A stretch of 64,000 bases of DNA, taken from the NCBI GenBank assembly GCA_965249215.1, contig CBDFLN010000002.1:1116001-1180000 (forward strand), given 5' to 3'. The notes below the pieces were generated by a model. That model was not told the origin of the DNA. It did not search any database and was given only the letters and a program-made list of their open reading frames with translations. The position numbers and the translations under genes were made by a program. Source of the stretch: G963667675 sp965249215 (GTDB lineage Bacteria > Chloroflexota > Dehalococcoidia > Lucifugimonadales > UBA3495). Shown here in pieces: positions 35,554 through 43,852 of this stretch (position 1 is its first letter; each line of letters starts with the position of its first letter).

Positions 35554-35859
35554 ATGACTGCCGGCGGCATTCAGGTAAATATGACTCCTTCACATCCGGG
35601 TGACTTCATTCGCACTGAGGTCATAGAGGAACTGGGGTTGAGCGTGACGAAGACCGCCGAAATTCTGGGAGTCCGGCGCGCCACCCTTTCGGACTTGCTG
35701 AATGGCAAGGCTGCACTATCCCCGGAGATGGCGTTGCGTATCGAGAAGGCCTTCGACGTGAGCATGGATATGTTGCTAAGAATGCAGGCCTGGTACGACG
35801 CCTCCCGGATGCGCGCCCGCGCCGCAAAGATTAGCGTGCAGCCCTACGCGCCGGCCTGA
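35554..35859 (+). CDS. higA: HigA-type antitoxin / XRE-family regulator without adjacent toxin
   Basis: 101 residues as opened at ATG 35554; ATG 35581 (MTPSHPGDFI) gives the N-terminus usual for HigA and is a good alternative. The HTH_XRE part reads LGLSVTKTAEILGVRRATLSDLLNGKAALSPEMALRIEKAF. HigA neutralises the HigB mRNA interferase and represses the operon. The 350 bases upstream contain no HigB reading frame and the next gene downstream is a monooxygenase, so it looks like an orphan antitoxin or regulator. Confidence 0.88.
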   Translation: MTAGGIQVNMTPSHPGDFIRTEVIEELGLSVTKTAEILGVRRATLSDLLNGKAALSPEMALRIEKAFDVSMDMLLRMQAWYDASRMRARAAKISVQPYAPA

Positions 35860-35914
35860 CCGACTACGGCTGCCCTATGACCATACATCAATCGCCGCAA
35901 AGCCAGGAGAAGCT

Positions 35915-36238
35915 ATGTACGTGGTAATTTCGTCCAGTGAACTCAATGCGGAACACAAGGAACGATTCGTCAGGGAGCTAGCAGAAGTCGCCCGTATTTC
36001 GGTCGAAAAGGAGCCGGGGTGCCTGAGGCTCGACGTTGTCCAGGACGGCAACGACTCCAACAGGATATGGGTCTACGAGGTCTTCAAGGACCAGGCGACC
36101 TTGGATACTCACATGCAATCGCCTCACTACCTCAAATACCGCGAGGCCACCAAGGGCTGCCGAGTGGAGGGAGGAGTCACCTTCCAGGCCGGGCCGGGCG
36201 CTTCCAGCATCTGGCCAACGGACGACCAGTGGAAATAA
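35915..36238 (+). CDS. Antibiotic biosynthesis monooxygenase (ABM) domain protein
   Basis: 107 residues, a single dimeric ferredoxin-like barrel. The usual pattern is present: VVISSSELNAEHKERFVRE, SVEKEPGCLRLDVVQD, WVYEVFKDQATLDTHMQSPHYLKY. Relatives include YgiN-type quinol monooxygenases and heme-degrading proteins. No heme-ligand His/Asn is obvious, so a quinol-type or unknown role is likely. ATG 35915 follows AGGAGAAGCT, a good ribosome-binding site. Confidence 0.88.
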   Translation: MYVVISSSELNAEHKERFVRELAEVARISVEKEPGCLRLDVVQDGNDSNRIWVYEVFKDQATLDTHMQSPHYLKYREATKGCRVEGGVTFQAGPGASSIWPTDDQWK

Positions 36239-36374
36239 GCGGCCCCATTTAGCGCCTTGGAACGTTCGGTTCATTCCCGCGCCGAGTGCAAGCGGGACCG
36301 GGTGAAGTGCAAAACGCTTCGGTGCAAGTAGTTATGGGACTGACAAGTGCTACCAATAATGATAGTATATAAGT

Positions 36375-36613
36375 GTGGACAAGCCGCTAGAGCGAATCAG
36401 GCGAAATCCACGGAACGTCTGGTTCAGCGACCTGCGAAACCTATGCGACCGCTACTTTGGGAAGCCGAGACAACGGGGCAGCCATCTGTCGTACCCGATG
36501 CCGTGGGCTGGGGACCCCAGGGTCAACTTCCAGAATCGGCATGGCACAGTGTGGCTCCCTATCAGGTACGGCAGGTTCTTGCAGCGATAGACAAATTAGA
36601 GGCGATGAAATGA
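36375..36613 (+). pseudogene. hicA: hicA toxin gene, frameshifted by a 2-bp TG duplication
   Basis: From GTG 36375 the frame reads a HicA-like toxin (WFSDLRNLCDRYFGKP, RGSHLSY with the G-S-H motif, GDPRVNF) and then derails after residue 59 to stop at 36590. The expected C-terminus, VAPYQVRQVLAAIDKLEAMK, is present in another frame and ends at TGA 36611-36613. Removing two bases from GTGTG (36549-36553) joins the halves into a 78-residue protein. The restored stop overlaps the hicB start as ATGA, the normal coupled arrangement. The toxin therefore looks inactivated by a dinucleotide duplication, or there is an assembly error. Confidence 0.8.
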
Positions 36614-36951
36614 ACATAAAGGTAAGCGACCGTTACACCTACCGGGTATTCTGGTCCGAAGAAGATTCCGCATACATCGGCCTCTGCGCCGAGTTGCCGT
36701 CCATGAGCCATGTGGATGATACCATCGAGGCGGCCATTGCTGGCATCCGAGACCTGGCCGCCTTCACCGCGGATGATCTGGCCGAGAGTGGAGAGGCAGT
36801 TCCGGAGCCATTGCACAGCCGCCGTTACAGCGGCCATCTTAATCTCCGCGTCCCCCCTGAAACCCACCGGGCCTTGGTGGTGGCTGCGGCGGAGGCAGGC
36901 GTAAGCCTTAACCGGCTGGTCAGCGAACGTCTGGCGCAGGCAGCAAGATGA
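36610..36951 (+). CDS. hicB: HicB-family antitoxin with ribbon-helix-helix C-terminus
   Basis: 113 residues from ATG 36610. The N-terminal HicB fold reads YRVFWSEEDSAYIGLCAELPSMSHVDDTIEAAIAG (partial RNase H-like). The C-terminal part, GHLNLRVPPETHRALVVAAAEAGVSLNRLVSERL, is a ribbon-helix-helix DNA-binding domain. It binds HicA and represses the operon. It is intact although its toxin gene is frameshifted, as expected if the antitoxin outlives the toxin. A terminator follows at 36994. Confidence 0.9.
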   Translation: MNIKVSDRYTYRVFWSEEDSAYIGLCAELPSMSHVDDTIEAAIAGIRDLAAFTADDLAESGEAVPEPLHSRRYSGHLNLRVPPETHRALVVAAAEAGVSLNRLVSERLAQAAR

Positions 36952-36993
36952 TGTAATATAGAGGCACTCCCCCGGCGAGAGTATCGCTGGCCC

Positions 36994-37025
36994 GGCGTCC
37001 CCTGCCAAGGGGGCGTCTCTTTTTG
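36994..37025 (+). terminator. Intrinsic terminator after hicAB
   Basis: GGCGTCCCCT and AGGGGGCGTC pair over ten positions with two G-U wobbles around a GCCA loop, followed directly by TCTTTTTG. It separates hicAB from the SOS operon. Confidence 0.85.
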
Positions 37026-37142
37026 TCTAGTCCACCCACCACTGGGCAGCCCTACACCACTCCTCGCGCTGTCCCGCCGGGATTTACCAACCCCCCTCAG
37101 GAACCAAAAGCGATAGCGGGGCGCGTACTGTCAGCAGCCCCT

Positions 37143-37170
37143 TGTTAAATAGAACGCACGTTCTTATAAT
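37143..37170 (+). promoter_or_regulatory. SOS promoter with perfect LexA box for imuB-dnaE2
   Basis: -35 TTGTTA (37143-37148), a 16-base spacer and a perfect -10 TATAAT (37165-37170). The spacer contains GAACGCACGTTC (37152-37163), a perfect GAAC-N4-GTTC site of the type bound by LexA in Bacillus, mycobacteria and Chloroflexota. LexA binding there would block RNA polymerase until DNA damage triggers cleavage. Box and promoter are seen directly; LexA itself is not in the window. Confidence 0.88.
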
Positions 37171-37191
37171 GGCCTTCCTTTTGGAGGCCTC

Positions 37192-38370
37192 GTGTCTATC
37201 GCTTGCGTTCTTGTCGCTAATCTGCCGCTGAAAACCGAACTGCTCCGCCGGCCCGATTTACGGGGCAAGGCGGCCCTGGTCATAGAACAGTCCGGCTCCC
37301 GGAAGCTGGTAATCGACCGGTCGTCGCCGGCCCGCGCCGTAGAAGCGGGCATGTCCCTGGAGAAGGCCCTGTCCCTCTGTCCCCACGCCGCCCTGGTCGA
37401 AGCCGACTCGCCGCTCTACCGGGAGAGATGGGGCGGCATTCTGGACAACCTGGAACAACGAAGTCCCATCGTCGAAGACGCCGGATTGGGCCTGGCCTAC
37501 GTAGACTTGAGAGGACTGGAAAAGCTCTACGGCGGCGAGGCCAACCTGTTAAAAGCGGTGGTGGACGCCGTCCCTCAAGCCTACTATCCCCGGGCGGGCG
37601 TGGCCCAGGGCAAGTTCCCCGCCTACGCCGCCGCCCTGCAGGCCAAGCCCAGCCGAGCGGTGCGTATTTCGGAAAACGCCGCCGCTTTTCTAGCTCCGCT
37701 GCCCGTAACCCATTTGCCAACCTCCTGGAAAATCAAGGAGCGGTTGCTGGACTTCGGCCTGGACTCCATGGGAAGCATCGCCCAGCTGCCCTTCAACACC
37801 ATGCAGGCCGAGTTCGGCAGAGAAGGAGCACGCCTCTGGCGGCTGGCCAACGGCCAGGACGACGAACCGTTGGCCCCTCGCCGGCGCGAGGAAGTATTTA
37901 CACACCAGGTCTCTTTCGCCACCCCCACGGTCTCATTGCCAGCCATTTTGATCGCGCTGGAAAGCCTGCTGACCCGGGCCTTCGCCGGCCAGATCAGGGG
38001 CCGCTTTGCCAAGGTGGCTTTCCTGGAAGGGTCTGCCGAGAACGGGTCTGCCTGGAGCAAGCGCGTCGGCTTTCACGACCCGGTGGGCGACCGCGAACGG
38101 GCGATGTTCATCCTGAAAAGCCGCCTGGAAAACCTGGCTTTGCCCGGCCCGTTGGAAACCCTGTCCCTCACTCTCTCCGGCATCACCGGGGAGTCGGGGC
38201 GGCAGGAAAGCCTGTTCCCCGAGGTGCGTCACCAGGCCCGGCTGGACGACGCCATCCGGCAGCTCCGGGCCCGGCTGGGACATAGCCCCCCCATTTTCCG
38301 GGTCAGGGAGGTGGAGCCATGGTCGCGGATTCCGGAACGGCGCCGCACCCTGGTGGCATACGACCCCTAG
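37192..38370 (+). CDS. imuB: ImuB-like inactive Y-family polymerase subunit
   Basis: 392 residues from GTG 37192, 5 bases after a TTGGAGG ribosome-binding site. It has the Y-family fold order (fingers-palm, then a thumb with LPTSWKIKERLLDFGLDSMGSIAQLP) but lacks the catalytic acids. The first strand reads CVLVANLPLKTELL where DinB has DMDAFFA, and the second motif reads EDAGLGLAYVDLRG without the S-x-D-E pair. This is the signature of ImuB, the non-catalytic adaptor that links the beta clamp to DnaE2 in mutagenic translesion synthesis. It is first in the imuB-DUF6504-dnaE2 operon. An imuA gene is not seen. Confidence 0.9.
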   Translation: MSIACVLVANLPLKTELLRRPDLRGKAALVIEQSGSRKLVIDRSSPARAVEAGMSLEKALSLCPHAALVEADSPLYRERWGGILDNLEQRSPIVEDAGLGLAYVDLRGLEKLYGGEANLLKAVVDAVPQAYYPRAGVAQGKFPAYAAALQAKPSRAVRISENAAAFLAPLPVTHLPTSWKIKERLLDFGLDSMGSIAQLPFNTMQAEFGREGARLWRLANGQDDEPLAPRRREEVFTHQVSFATPTVSLPAILIALESLLTRAFAGQIRGRFAKVAFLEGSAENGSAWSKRVGFHDPVGDRERAMFILKSRLENLALPGPLETLSLTLSGITGESGRQESLFPEVRHQARLDDAIRQLRARLGHSPPIFRVREVEPWSRIPERRRTLVAYDP

Positions 38371-38636
38371 ACGCTCCACAGCCGGTACAGGTGGAAGTGG
38401 ACGGCAACGATATGCCCGCGGCCATCGCCGCCGTCAAGGGCAGCAATGCCGGGGCGTCGCGTTCCTATAAGCGGCGCCGGGTCGCGGAGGTCCTGGACGT
38501 CTGGCGCATCGACGACGAGTGGTGGCGGAAGCAGCCGGTGTCGCGTATCTACTACCGCGTCGCTTTAGAAGACGGGACCATAACCGGCCTGTTCAAAGAC
38601 CTCATCAGCGGCCAGTGGCTCCGGCAGCGGGCATGA
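38319..38636 (+). CDS. Small DUF6504-like protein between imuB and dnaE2
   Basis: Up to 105 residues; the start at ATG 38319 overlaps imuB by 52 bases, and a GTG at 38391 would start a tighter protein without the overlap. The C-terminal half is strongly patterned: RSYKRRRVAEVLDVWRIDDEWW, then RIYYRVALEDG and LISGQWLRQ. This resembles the short DUF6504 protein found next to SOS polymerase genes in actinobacteria. Its TGA overlaps the dnaE2 start as ATGA, so the three genes are translationally coupled. Role unknown; it may be part of the ImuB-DnaE2 mutasome. Confidence 0.7.
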   Translation: MVADSGTAPHPGGIRPLDAPQPVQVEVDGNDMPAAIAAVKGSNAGASRSYKRRRVAEVLDVWRIDDEWWRKQPVSRIYYRVALEDGTITGLFKDLISGQWLRQRA

Positions 38637-41600
38637 AAAATAAATACGCCGAGCTTCACCTGCACACCAATTACAGCTTCCAAGAAGGGGCCTCATCTAT
38701 CGGAGAGTTGGTGGGGCAGGCCGCCAGCCTTGGCTATCAGGCCCTGGCCGTCACCGACCACGACAATCTCTGCGGGGCCGTGGAGTTTGCTGAAGCCTGT
38801 CACGATGCCGGGATACAGCCGATCATCGGCTGCGAGGTCACCCTGGCCGGCGGCTTTCACCTCACCCTCCTGGCCGAAACCCGGCTGGGGTACGGCAACC
38901 TCTGCTGGCTCGTCTCCCAGGCCCATAGAGAGGACCGCCGCCGGCCGGAGTTGGACCCCGCCCTGCTGGAGGGGCGCACCCAGGGCCTTATTGCCCTGTC
39001 CGGCTGCCGCCTGGGTGAAGTCCCGTCGCTGTTGGACGAGCAGCGCTTTGCCGAAGCCGGCGACGCGGCCTCGCGCTACCGCGGCCTCTTCGGGGAAGGC
39101 AACTACTTCCTGGAGCTGCAACAGCACCTTGTCCAGGGGGATACCCGGCGCAACCAACGCCTGGTCAACCTGGCGCAAGAGCTGGGCGTCGGCGTCGTTG
39201 CCGCGGGCAACGTCCACTACCACGTCCGGGAGCGTCACCGCCTTCAGGACTGCCTGGTGGCCATCAGGAACAATACCTCCCTGGAAGAGTCTCATCGCGA
39301 GCGCCGTCCCAACAGCGAGTTTTTCCTAAAGCCCCCGGAGACGATGGCCTGCCTGTTCCAGTGGTGTCCCGAGGCGGTGGAAAACACCGCCCGCATCGCC
39401 CGGCGCTGCGCCGCGTTCGACCTGGCTCAAGACCTGGGGTACCAGTTCCCGGACCATCCCGCGCCGAAAGGGCACACCACCCAGACCTACCTGGAGCGTA
39501 TTTGCTATCAGGCGGCCGAGCGGCGGTACGGCAGTGTCACCTCCGAAGTGCGTCAACGCCTGGACCTGGAGTTCGGCCTGATTCAAAAGCACAACCTGGC
39601 CGGCTTTTTCCTTATCTATCGCGACATCGTGCTGCTGGCCCAGGAGGTGGCCGTGGACTTGGGCCTGGCGGACCCGGAGACGCCCGTGGAGTTCAACCCG
39701 CCGGGACGCGGCCGGGGCTCGTCGGTGTCGATGCTGGTGGGCTATCTGCTGGGCATCTCCCACATCGACCCCCTCAGTTACGGCCTCTCCCTGGAGCGCT
39801 TCCTGCCCGACGACGAACTGGCCAGCGTGCCGGACATCGACCTGGACTTTCCCCGCAACATCCGCGAAGAGCTGATCCTCCGGGTGCATGAGAAATACGG
39901 TTGGGAGCGGGCGGCCCTTACCGGAATGATCGATACCTACCGCATGCGGGGCGCAGTGCGGGACCTGGGCCAAGCCCTGGGACTGCCCCCCGACCAGGTG
40001 GGCAAGCTGGCCAAGCGGGTCGACGAACGAGAGGGCCTCCCGCTGGGGGAGCAGATGCGCCTTCTGCCCGACTTCCAGGACAAGGTAAAGGCCCCCCTGT
40101 GGCAGCATCTCATCGAGTTTGCCGGGCAGTTGTACGGCTTCCCTCGCCGCCTTGCCCAGCATCCGGGAGGCATGGTCATAGGCTCCAGCCCGCTCACCGA
40201 CATCGTGCCCGTCCAACCCAGCGCCATCCAGGGGCGCTACGTCATGCAGTGGGACAAGGACTCCATCGAACAGGCCCGATTCGTCAAGATAGACTTCCTG
40301 GCCATCGGCGCCCTTTCCCAGATGCAGGACGCCCTGCGAGCCATCGAGGCCCGTCACGGGACTTCCATCGACCTCTCCCGCATCGACTTCGAAGACCCGT
40401 CGGTCTACGCCATGCTCCACAAGGCCGACACCATCGGCGTCTTCCAGGTGGAGTCGGCGGCCCAGCAGCAGACCATCCCCCGCATCAAGCCGCAAAACCT
40501 CATCGACATGGCCCACGAGGTGGCGGCGGTGCGGCCCGGCGTGGGAGCCAACGACGGCGTCCGACGCTACATCGACCGCCGCCTGGGCCTGGAGCCCGTG
40601 GAGTACGTCCACGAGCTGGAGCGGCGGGCCCTGGAACGGACTCTCGGCGTAATTCTCTTCCAGGACCAGATAAACCAGATAGCCCACGACGTCGGCGGCC
40701 TCTCCCACTCCGAGGCCGACCGCTTGCGGAGAGCCTTTACCAAGCGGAACAACGGCCCCATGATTCAGCGCTGGTGGGGCCGCTTCCGGGACGGGGCCTT
40801 GGCCCGGGGCGTGGACGAAGAGACGGCCCGCCGCATCTTCAACAGGTTCAACGGGCACTACATGTTCCCCGAGTCCCACGCCTTCGCCTTTGGCGTTACC
40901 GCCTACCAGATTTCCTGGCTCAAGCGCTACTACCCGCTCGAATTCTACCTGGGCCTGTTCAACCAGCAGCCCATGGGCTTTTACACCCCGGAGACTTTGA
41001 AAGAAGACGCCAAACGCCGCGGCGTGGGCATCCTCAGCCCCGACGTGAACCTCAGCGCCAAGCTGTGCGTCATCGAAGAAGAGAGCATCCGGCTGGGCCT
41101 TAGTTATGTAAAGGGCCTGGGAGAAGAGGCGGCCAGGGCAATAGCCGGCGCCAAAGAACGGGCGGGGAGCTTTCTCAGCCTGGCCGACTTCATGGCCCGG
41201 TCGGGCCTGGAGCAGCAGCAGGTGGAGGACCTGATCGACGCCGGCGCGCTGGACAGCCTGTGCGAAGACCGCCGCATGGCCCGGTGGGAAGTGGGCCTGC
41301 GTTACCGGCCGGTGGGCCGCCAGATGGAACTTGCCCTGCCGGTGGAGCAGGACCTGGCCCCGCTGCCAAAGGCCGGCACCTTCGACGAAATGGCCCGGGA
41401 GTACCGCACTATGGGCCTGCACCCCGCAAGCCACGTGATGGCTTACATTCGCGAGAGCCTGGGAACGAGAGTGCTGACCAGCGACGAGGCCGCGTCCGTC
41501 GCCGACGGCGAAAGAATCACGGTGGCCGGGCTGGTCATCCGCCGCCAGCGTCCCCTGGCCAAGGCCGTGTTCATCACTTTAGAGGACGAACACGGGCACA

Positions 41601-41776
41601 TTCCCATGGTGGTGTGGCCCAAGAGCTACGCCCGGCTGCGCAACGAGCTGAAAGCGCCCTTCCTGGTGGTCACCGGCGTCATGTCACGCCGCGAAGGGAC
41701 CTATAACCTGGTGGTGGAGAAGGCCAAGCCGATGTACGTCATCCCCCACCCGCCGGAGTCGCGCAATTTTCATTAG
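38633..41776 (+). CDS. dnaE2: Error-prone DNA polymerase III alpha subunit (DnaE2-like)
   Basis: 1047 residues from ATG 38633, which overlaps the previous stop. The PHP domain opens AELHLHTNYSFQEGASS and continues VTDHDNL. The catalytic aspartates are in PDIDLDFP, Asp401 and Asp403. A GVFQVESAAQQQTIPRIKP motif and a helix-hairpin-helix region follow, then an OB-fold with ITVAGLVIRRQRPLAKAVFITLEDEHG. The size and the SRNFH C-terminus fit DnaE2 rather than replicative DnaE1 (about 1150 residues). With ImuB it carries out damage-induced mutagenic synthesis. The last 162 bases recur at 42944-43105 and a shorter piece at 44047-44098. Confidence 0.94.
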   Translation: MKNKYAELHLHTNYSFQEGASSIGELVGQAASLGYQALAVTDHDNLCGAVEFAEACHDAGIQPIIGCEVTLAGGFHLTLLAETRLGYGNLCWLVSQAHREDRRRPELDPALLEGRTQGLIALSGCRLGEVPSLLDEQRFAEAGDAASRYRGLFGEGNYFLELQQHLVQGDTRRNQRLVNLAQELGVGVVAAGNVHYHVRERHRLQDCLVAIRNNTSLEESHRERRPNSEFFLKPPETMACLFQWCPEAVENTARIARRCAAFDLAQDLGYQFPDHPAPKGHTTQTYLERICYQAAERRYGSVTSEVRQRLDLEFGLIQKHNLAGFFLIYRDIVLLAQEVAVDLGLADPETPVEFNPPGRGRGSSVSMLVGYLLGISHIDPLSYGLSLERFLPDDELASVPDIDLDFPRNIREELILRVHEKYGWERAALTGMIDTYRMRGAVRDLGQALGLPPDQVGKLAKRVDEREGLPLGEQMRLLPDFQDKVKAPLWQHLIEFAGQLYGFPRRLAQHPGGMVIGSSPLTDIVPVQPSAIQGRYVMQWDKDSIEQARFVKIDFLAIGALSQMQDALRAIEARHGTSIDLSRIDFEDPSVYAMLHKADTIGVFQVESAAQQQTIPRIKPQNLIDMAHEVAAVRPGVGANDGVRRYIDRRLGLEPVEYVHELERRALERTLGVILFQDQINQIAHDVGGLSHSEADRLRRAFTKRNNGPMIQRWWGRFRDGALARGVDEETARRIFNRFNGHYMFPESHAFAFGVTAYQISWLKRYYPLEFYLGLFNQQPMGFYTPETLKEDAKRRGVGILSPDVNLSAKLCVIEEESIRLGLSYVKGLGEEAARAIAGAKERAGSFLSLADFMARSGLEQQQVEDLIDAGALDSLCEDRRMARWEVGLRYRPVGRQMELALPVEQDLAPLPKAGTFDEMAREYRTMGLHPASHVMAYIRESLGTRVLTSDEAASVADGERITVAGLVIRRQRPLAKAVFITLEDEHGHIPMVVWPKSYARLRNELKAPFLVVTGVMSRREGTYNLVVEKAKPMYVIPHPPESRNFH

Positions 41777-41780
41777 GGGT
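41615..41780. repeat. dnaE2 3'-end repeat, copy 1 (in the gene)
   Basis: These are the terminal codons of dnaE2 plus GGGG. Copy 2 at 42944-43109 matches at a constant offset of 1329 bases with a few percent differences and no gaps. Copy 3 at 44047-44100 keeps only the last 50 bases. Similarity of copies 1 and 3 continues past the stop (GGGGTG, CTAG-CCTC, GAACTCCCG-G-CCTC) into the 3' end of an opposing gene. Confidence 0.9.
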
Positions 41781-41862
41781 GTCTAGTCCTCGACGCCCGC
41801 CTGCCACTTGCGGAGGAACTCCCGAGACCTCCAACCGGGACACATACCAGATACTGCGGCCC

Positions 41863-42864
41863 TTACCTCTCCTGGTCTTGGCCGGTCACCCACGCCCGAA
41901 GGCGAATGCCCAGACCCGCAGCCACTCCCGCGATCAGGCAAATAATGAGCCACGCACCCGAAAACCCGGAGCCAAAGGCGTTATCGAACAAAATCAGCAA
42001 TCCGATGACGACCACGACGCCCGTTACCAGCGCTCCCGTAGTGACCTTGTAGGCCGGTGTCAGGTACTTCCCCGCCTTGAATCGAGAATAACTCTCGGTA
42101 TCCCTGGTGCGCCGCGCCTCGGCATCGAAAGCGCCTTGACGAATCCGGCGGCGCGGCGGTCCCTGGGGTGGCAGTAGCTGCCCGAACCGGATTCGAAACT
42201 CGGTATCGCTCCGGTCGCTCTTGCGAAGGTTGCAACCCCGGCAAAGCAGTTGCAGATTTGCGGGGTCGTTGGGGCCGCCTTGGTTGACTGGAATCTTGTG
42301 GTCAATATGGTTGGGCACCCGATCGAGCCTCGTCCGGCAGTACATACAGACGCCCCCCTGCCGCTTGTTGAGCGCCTCGCGGAGTCCCCGCGGCCAGCTG
42401 GTCCGGTCACCAGGGCGGGGTCGGCCCCTCCGTTGCAGCGCCAGCCAAATAATTACATCTGCGGTGACTAGAGCGATGGCGCGGATGCCCCGCCAACAGA
42501 CCTGGGCAAAGCCGCCGACCTTTTGGAAGACAGAGCCAGCGTTATCGCCAGGATCTTCGTTCAGGTCCAAGCCTTCAAACTCGTCATCAGCCCCGGCGAC
42601 CTCTTGCCCTCGCCGGACCAGTTCCTCGCGCAAGGTAGGGCCGGTAACGAAGTCCACTCCTATCTCTTCCGCCGCATGTTTGGCTACCGAGCGGCAGATG
42701 CCGCAATAGAAGCCATCCGCGGGCCAGTCGGTCTCCGGAATACCCTGCATCCAGGCCAATTCAAGGTCGGAGTCGTAGTTGTCCTGGTGTGTCTCCCCTC
42801 TGCAGGGGTAGCGAGTCGTCGGCTCCGGCAAGGGTGTGGTTTCCCAAAGATTTGCGCTTGTCAT
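41863..42864 (-). CDS. HNH endonuclease with membrane segments
   Basis: 333 residues from ATG 42864, which has AGGAGA nine bases upstream; the longer frame to 42951 runs into the dnaE2 repeat. A Cys pair (FYCGICRSV) lies near residue 54. The HNH core is CMYCRTRLDRVPNHIDHKIP, then NLQLLCRGCN, giving Cys173, Cys176, His186, His189, Cys208 and Cys211. Two hydrophobic helices follow (about 274-293 and 304-321), with a further hydrophobic stretch at 127-143. A nuclease domain next to membrane helices is unusual and recalls some abortive-infection effectors; this is speculative. The gene is flanked by copies 1 and 2 of the dnaE2 3' repeat. Confidence 0.85.
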   Translation of the reverse strand: MTSANLWETTPLPEPTTRYPCRGETHQDNYDSDLELAWMQGIPETDWPADGFYCGICRSVAKHAAEEIGVDFVTGPTLREELVRRGQEVAGADDEFEGLDLNEDPGDNAGSVFQKVGGFAQVCWRGIRAIALVTADVIIWLALQRRGRPRPGDRTSWPRGLREALNKRQGGVCMYCRTRLDRVPNHIDHKIPVNQGGPNDPANLQLLCRGCNLRKSDRSDTEFRIRFGQLLPPQGPPRRRIRQGAFDAEARRTRDTESYSRFKAGKYLTPAYKVTTGALVTGVVVVIGLLILFDNAFGSGFSGAWLIICLIAGVAAGLGIRLRAWVTGQDQER

Positions 42865-42943
42865 GGCTGTCTCCTGGACGTTGCTGCGCCGTATTCTACC
42901 ATTGCAAGAAAACAGAGAGTCTCCTTGCAGGAACGCTTGCCTC

Positions 42944-43109
42944 TGGCCCAAGAGCTACGCCCGGCTGCGCAACGAGCTGAAAGCGCCCTTCCTGGTGGTC
43001 ACTGGCGTCATGTCCCGCCTCGAAGGCGCCTATAACCTGGTGGTGGAGAAGGCCAAGCCCATGTACGTCATACCCCACCCGCCGGAGTCGCGAAATTTTC
43101 ATTAGGGGG
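42944..43109. repeat. dnaE2 3'-end repeat, copy 2
   Basis: 162 bases matching 41615-41776, from TGGCCCAAGAGC to ATTTTCATTAG. The reading frame is still open but there is no polymerase upstream: immediately before it is the leader of the HNH gene. It is an isolated gene fragment. Confidence 0.92.
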
Positions 43110-43189
43110 AGGGTGCCGGTGGCTTGCGACAGGGGGTGCGGCCGTGGCTTGCGACGGGACCGGTTAGAGGAGCCGGCGGCGGAAGAACT

Positions 43190-43636
43190 CTATTCTCCAA
43201 CAGCCGCCGGTACCGTCACCGGGGAATCCGCCGCGGTCACGTGCAACTGTCTGCCAATGGCTCCCAGGGCAGCATCCATCATGTCCAGTCGAGACCGGTG
43301 TTGAATGTCCAGCGCCCGGTCAACCTGCGGCATGTGCCACCCAAGGCGTCGGGCAAGCTCCGCCTTGCCGATACCCTGCTCTTTCATCCCCTGGTACAGC
43401 ATCACCTTCACCGTGGTCAGCGTCGGCAATACGGCATAGGTCTCGCCCCGGGATGGCTCAGGAATGTCCTCGCGAAGGTGGATGCGGGCCGCTATCGCCT
43501 CCTCCAGCGCGTGGACGGCGCGGGCAACAGCCTCCTCACGATCGTCACCAAAGGTGGTCAACTCCGGGAAGTCGGGGGAAGTCGCCAGCAAAGTCCCGTC
43601 ATCATCTTCGAGGGTTATAGGATATGCAAGCATCAC
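43190..43636 (-). CDS. hicB: HicB-family antitoxin with helix-turn-helix
   Basis: 148 residues. The N-terminal HicB fold reads YPITLEDDDGTLLATSPDFPELTTFGDDREEAVARAVHALEEAI. The C-terminal part, KAELARRLGWHMPQVDRALD, is a helix-turn-helix rather than a ribbon-helix-helix. It differs in both domains from the HicB at 36610, so the two pairs are not recent duplicates. The start (43636 or the next Met, 43633) overlaps the stop of hicA. The pair is bracketed by dnaE2 repeat copies 2 and 3. Confidence 0.9.
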   Translation of the reverse strand: MMLAYPITLEDDDGTLLATSPDFPELTTFGDDREEAVARAVHALEEAIAARIHLREDIPEPSRGETYAVLPTLTTVKVMLYQGMKEQGIGKAELARRLGWHMPQVDRALDIQHRSRLDMMDAALGAIGRQLHVTAADSPVTVPAAVGE

Positions 43637-43821
43637 TCCAACCCCAAGTCTTTCTTGATCTTCGCTACAAGTCCCCGTCCCAAGTCCTTGCCGCCTCCGT
43701 GCATCGGCAACTGACTGGTGCGGTCTCCCAGCCGCACGGTAAGATGTCCGCTACTGCCCCTATGAGTATGGAAAGTGCAGCCCTGCCTTCTCAGCCAGCG
43801 TCGAAACTCTCGTGCGTTCAC
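43633..43821 (-). CDS. hicA: HicA-family mRNA interferase toxin
   Basis: 62 residues. The dsRBD-like HicA fold begins MNAREFRRWLRRQGCTF. A Gly-Ser-Ser-Gly-His segment (RGSSGHLTVRL) carries the catalytic His, and PMHGGGKDLGRGLVAKIKKDLGL closes the family pattern. It cleaves mRNA independently of ribosomes. Intact, first in the pair, preceded by palindromic sites at 43825-43852. Confidence 0.92.
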   Translation of the reverse strand: MNAREFRRWLRRQGCTFHTHRGSSGHLTVRLGDRTSQLPMHGGGKDLGRGLVAKIKKDLGLE

Positions 43822-43824
43822 CCT

Positions 43825-43852
43825 TGCATATCATGCACAACATTTCTGTTGT
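43825..43852 (-). promoter_or_regulatory. Two palindromes upstream of hicAB, likely HicB operators
   Basis: TGCAT-ATC-ATGCA (43825-43837) touches a second dyad ACAACA-TTTC-TGTTGT (43837-43852), both directly in front of the hicA start on the minus strand. HicB proteins repress their own operons at such dyads. The palindromes are seen; the binding role is inferred. Confidence 0.55.

Noticed and set aside
39326..41434. 702-residue minus-strand frame opposite dnaE2
   Set aside because: Antisense shadow; no domain similarity, while the plus strand carries all polymerase motifs.
42944..43105. Second DNA polymerase gene
   Set aside because: Only the last 54 codons of dnaE2 are present, with no start or catalytic domain; it is a fragment duplication.
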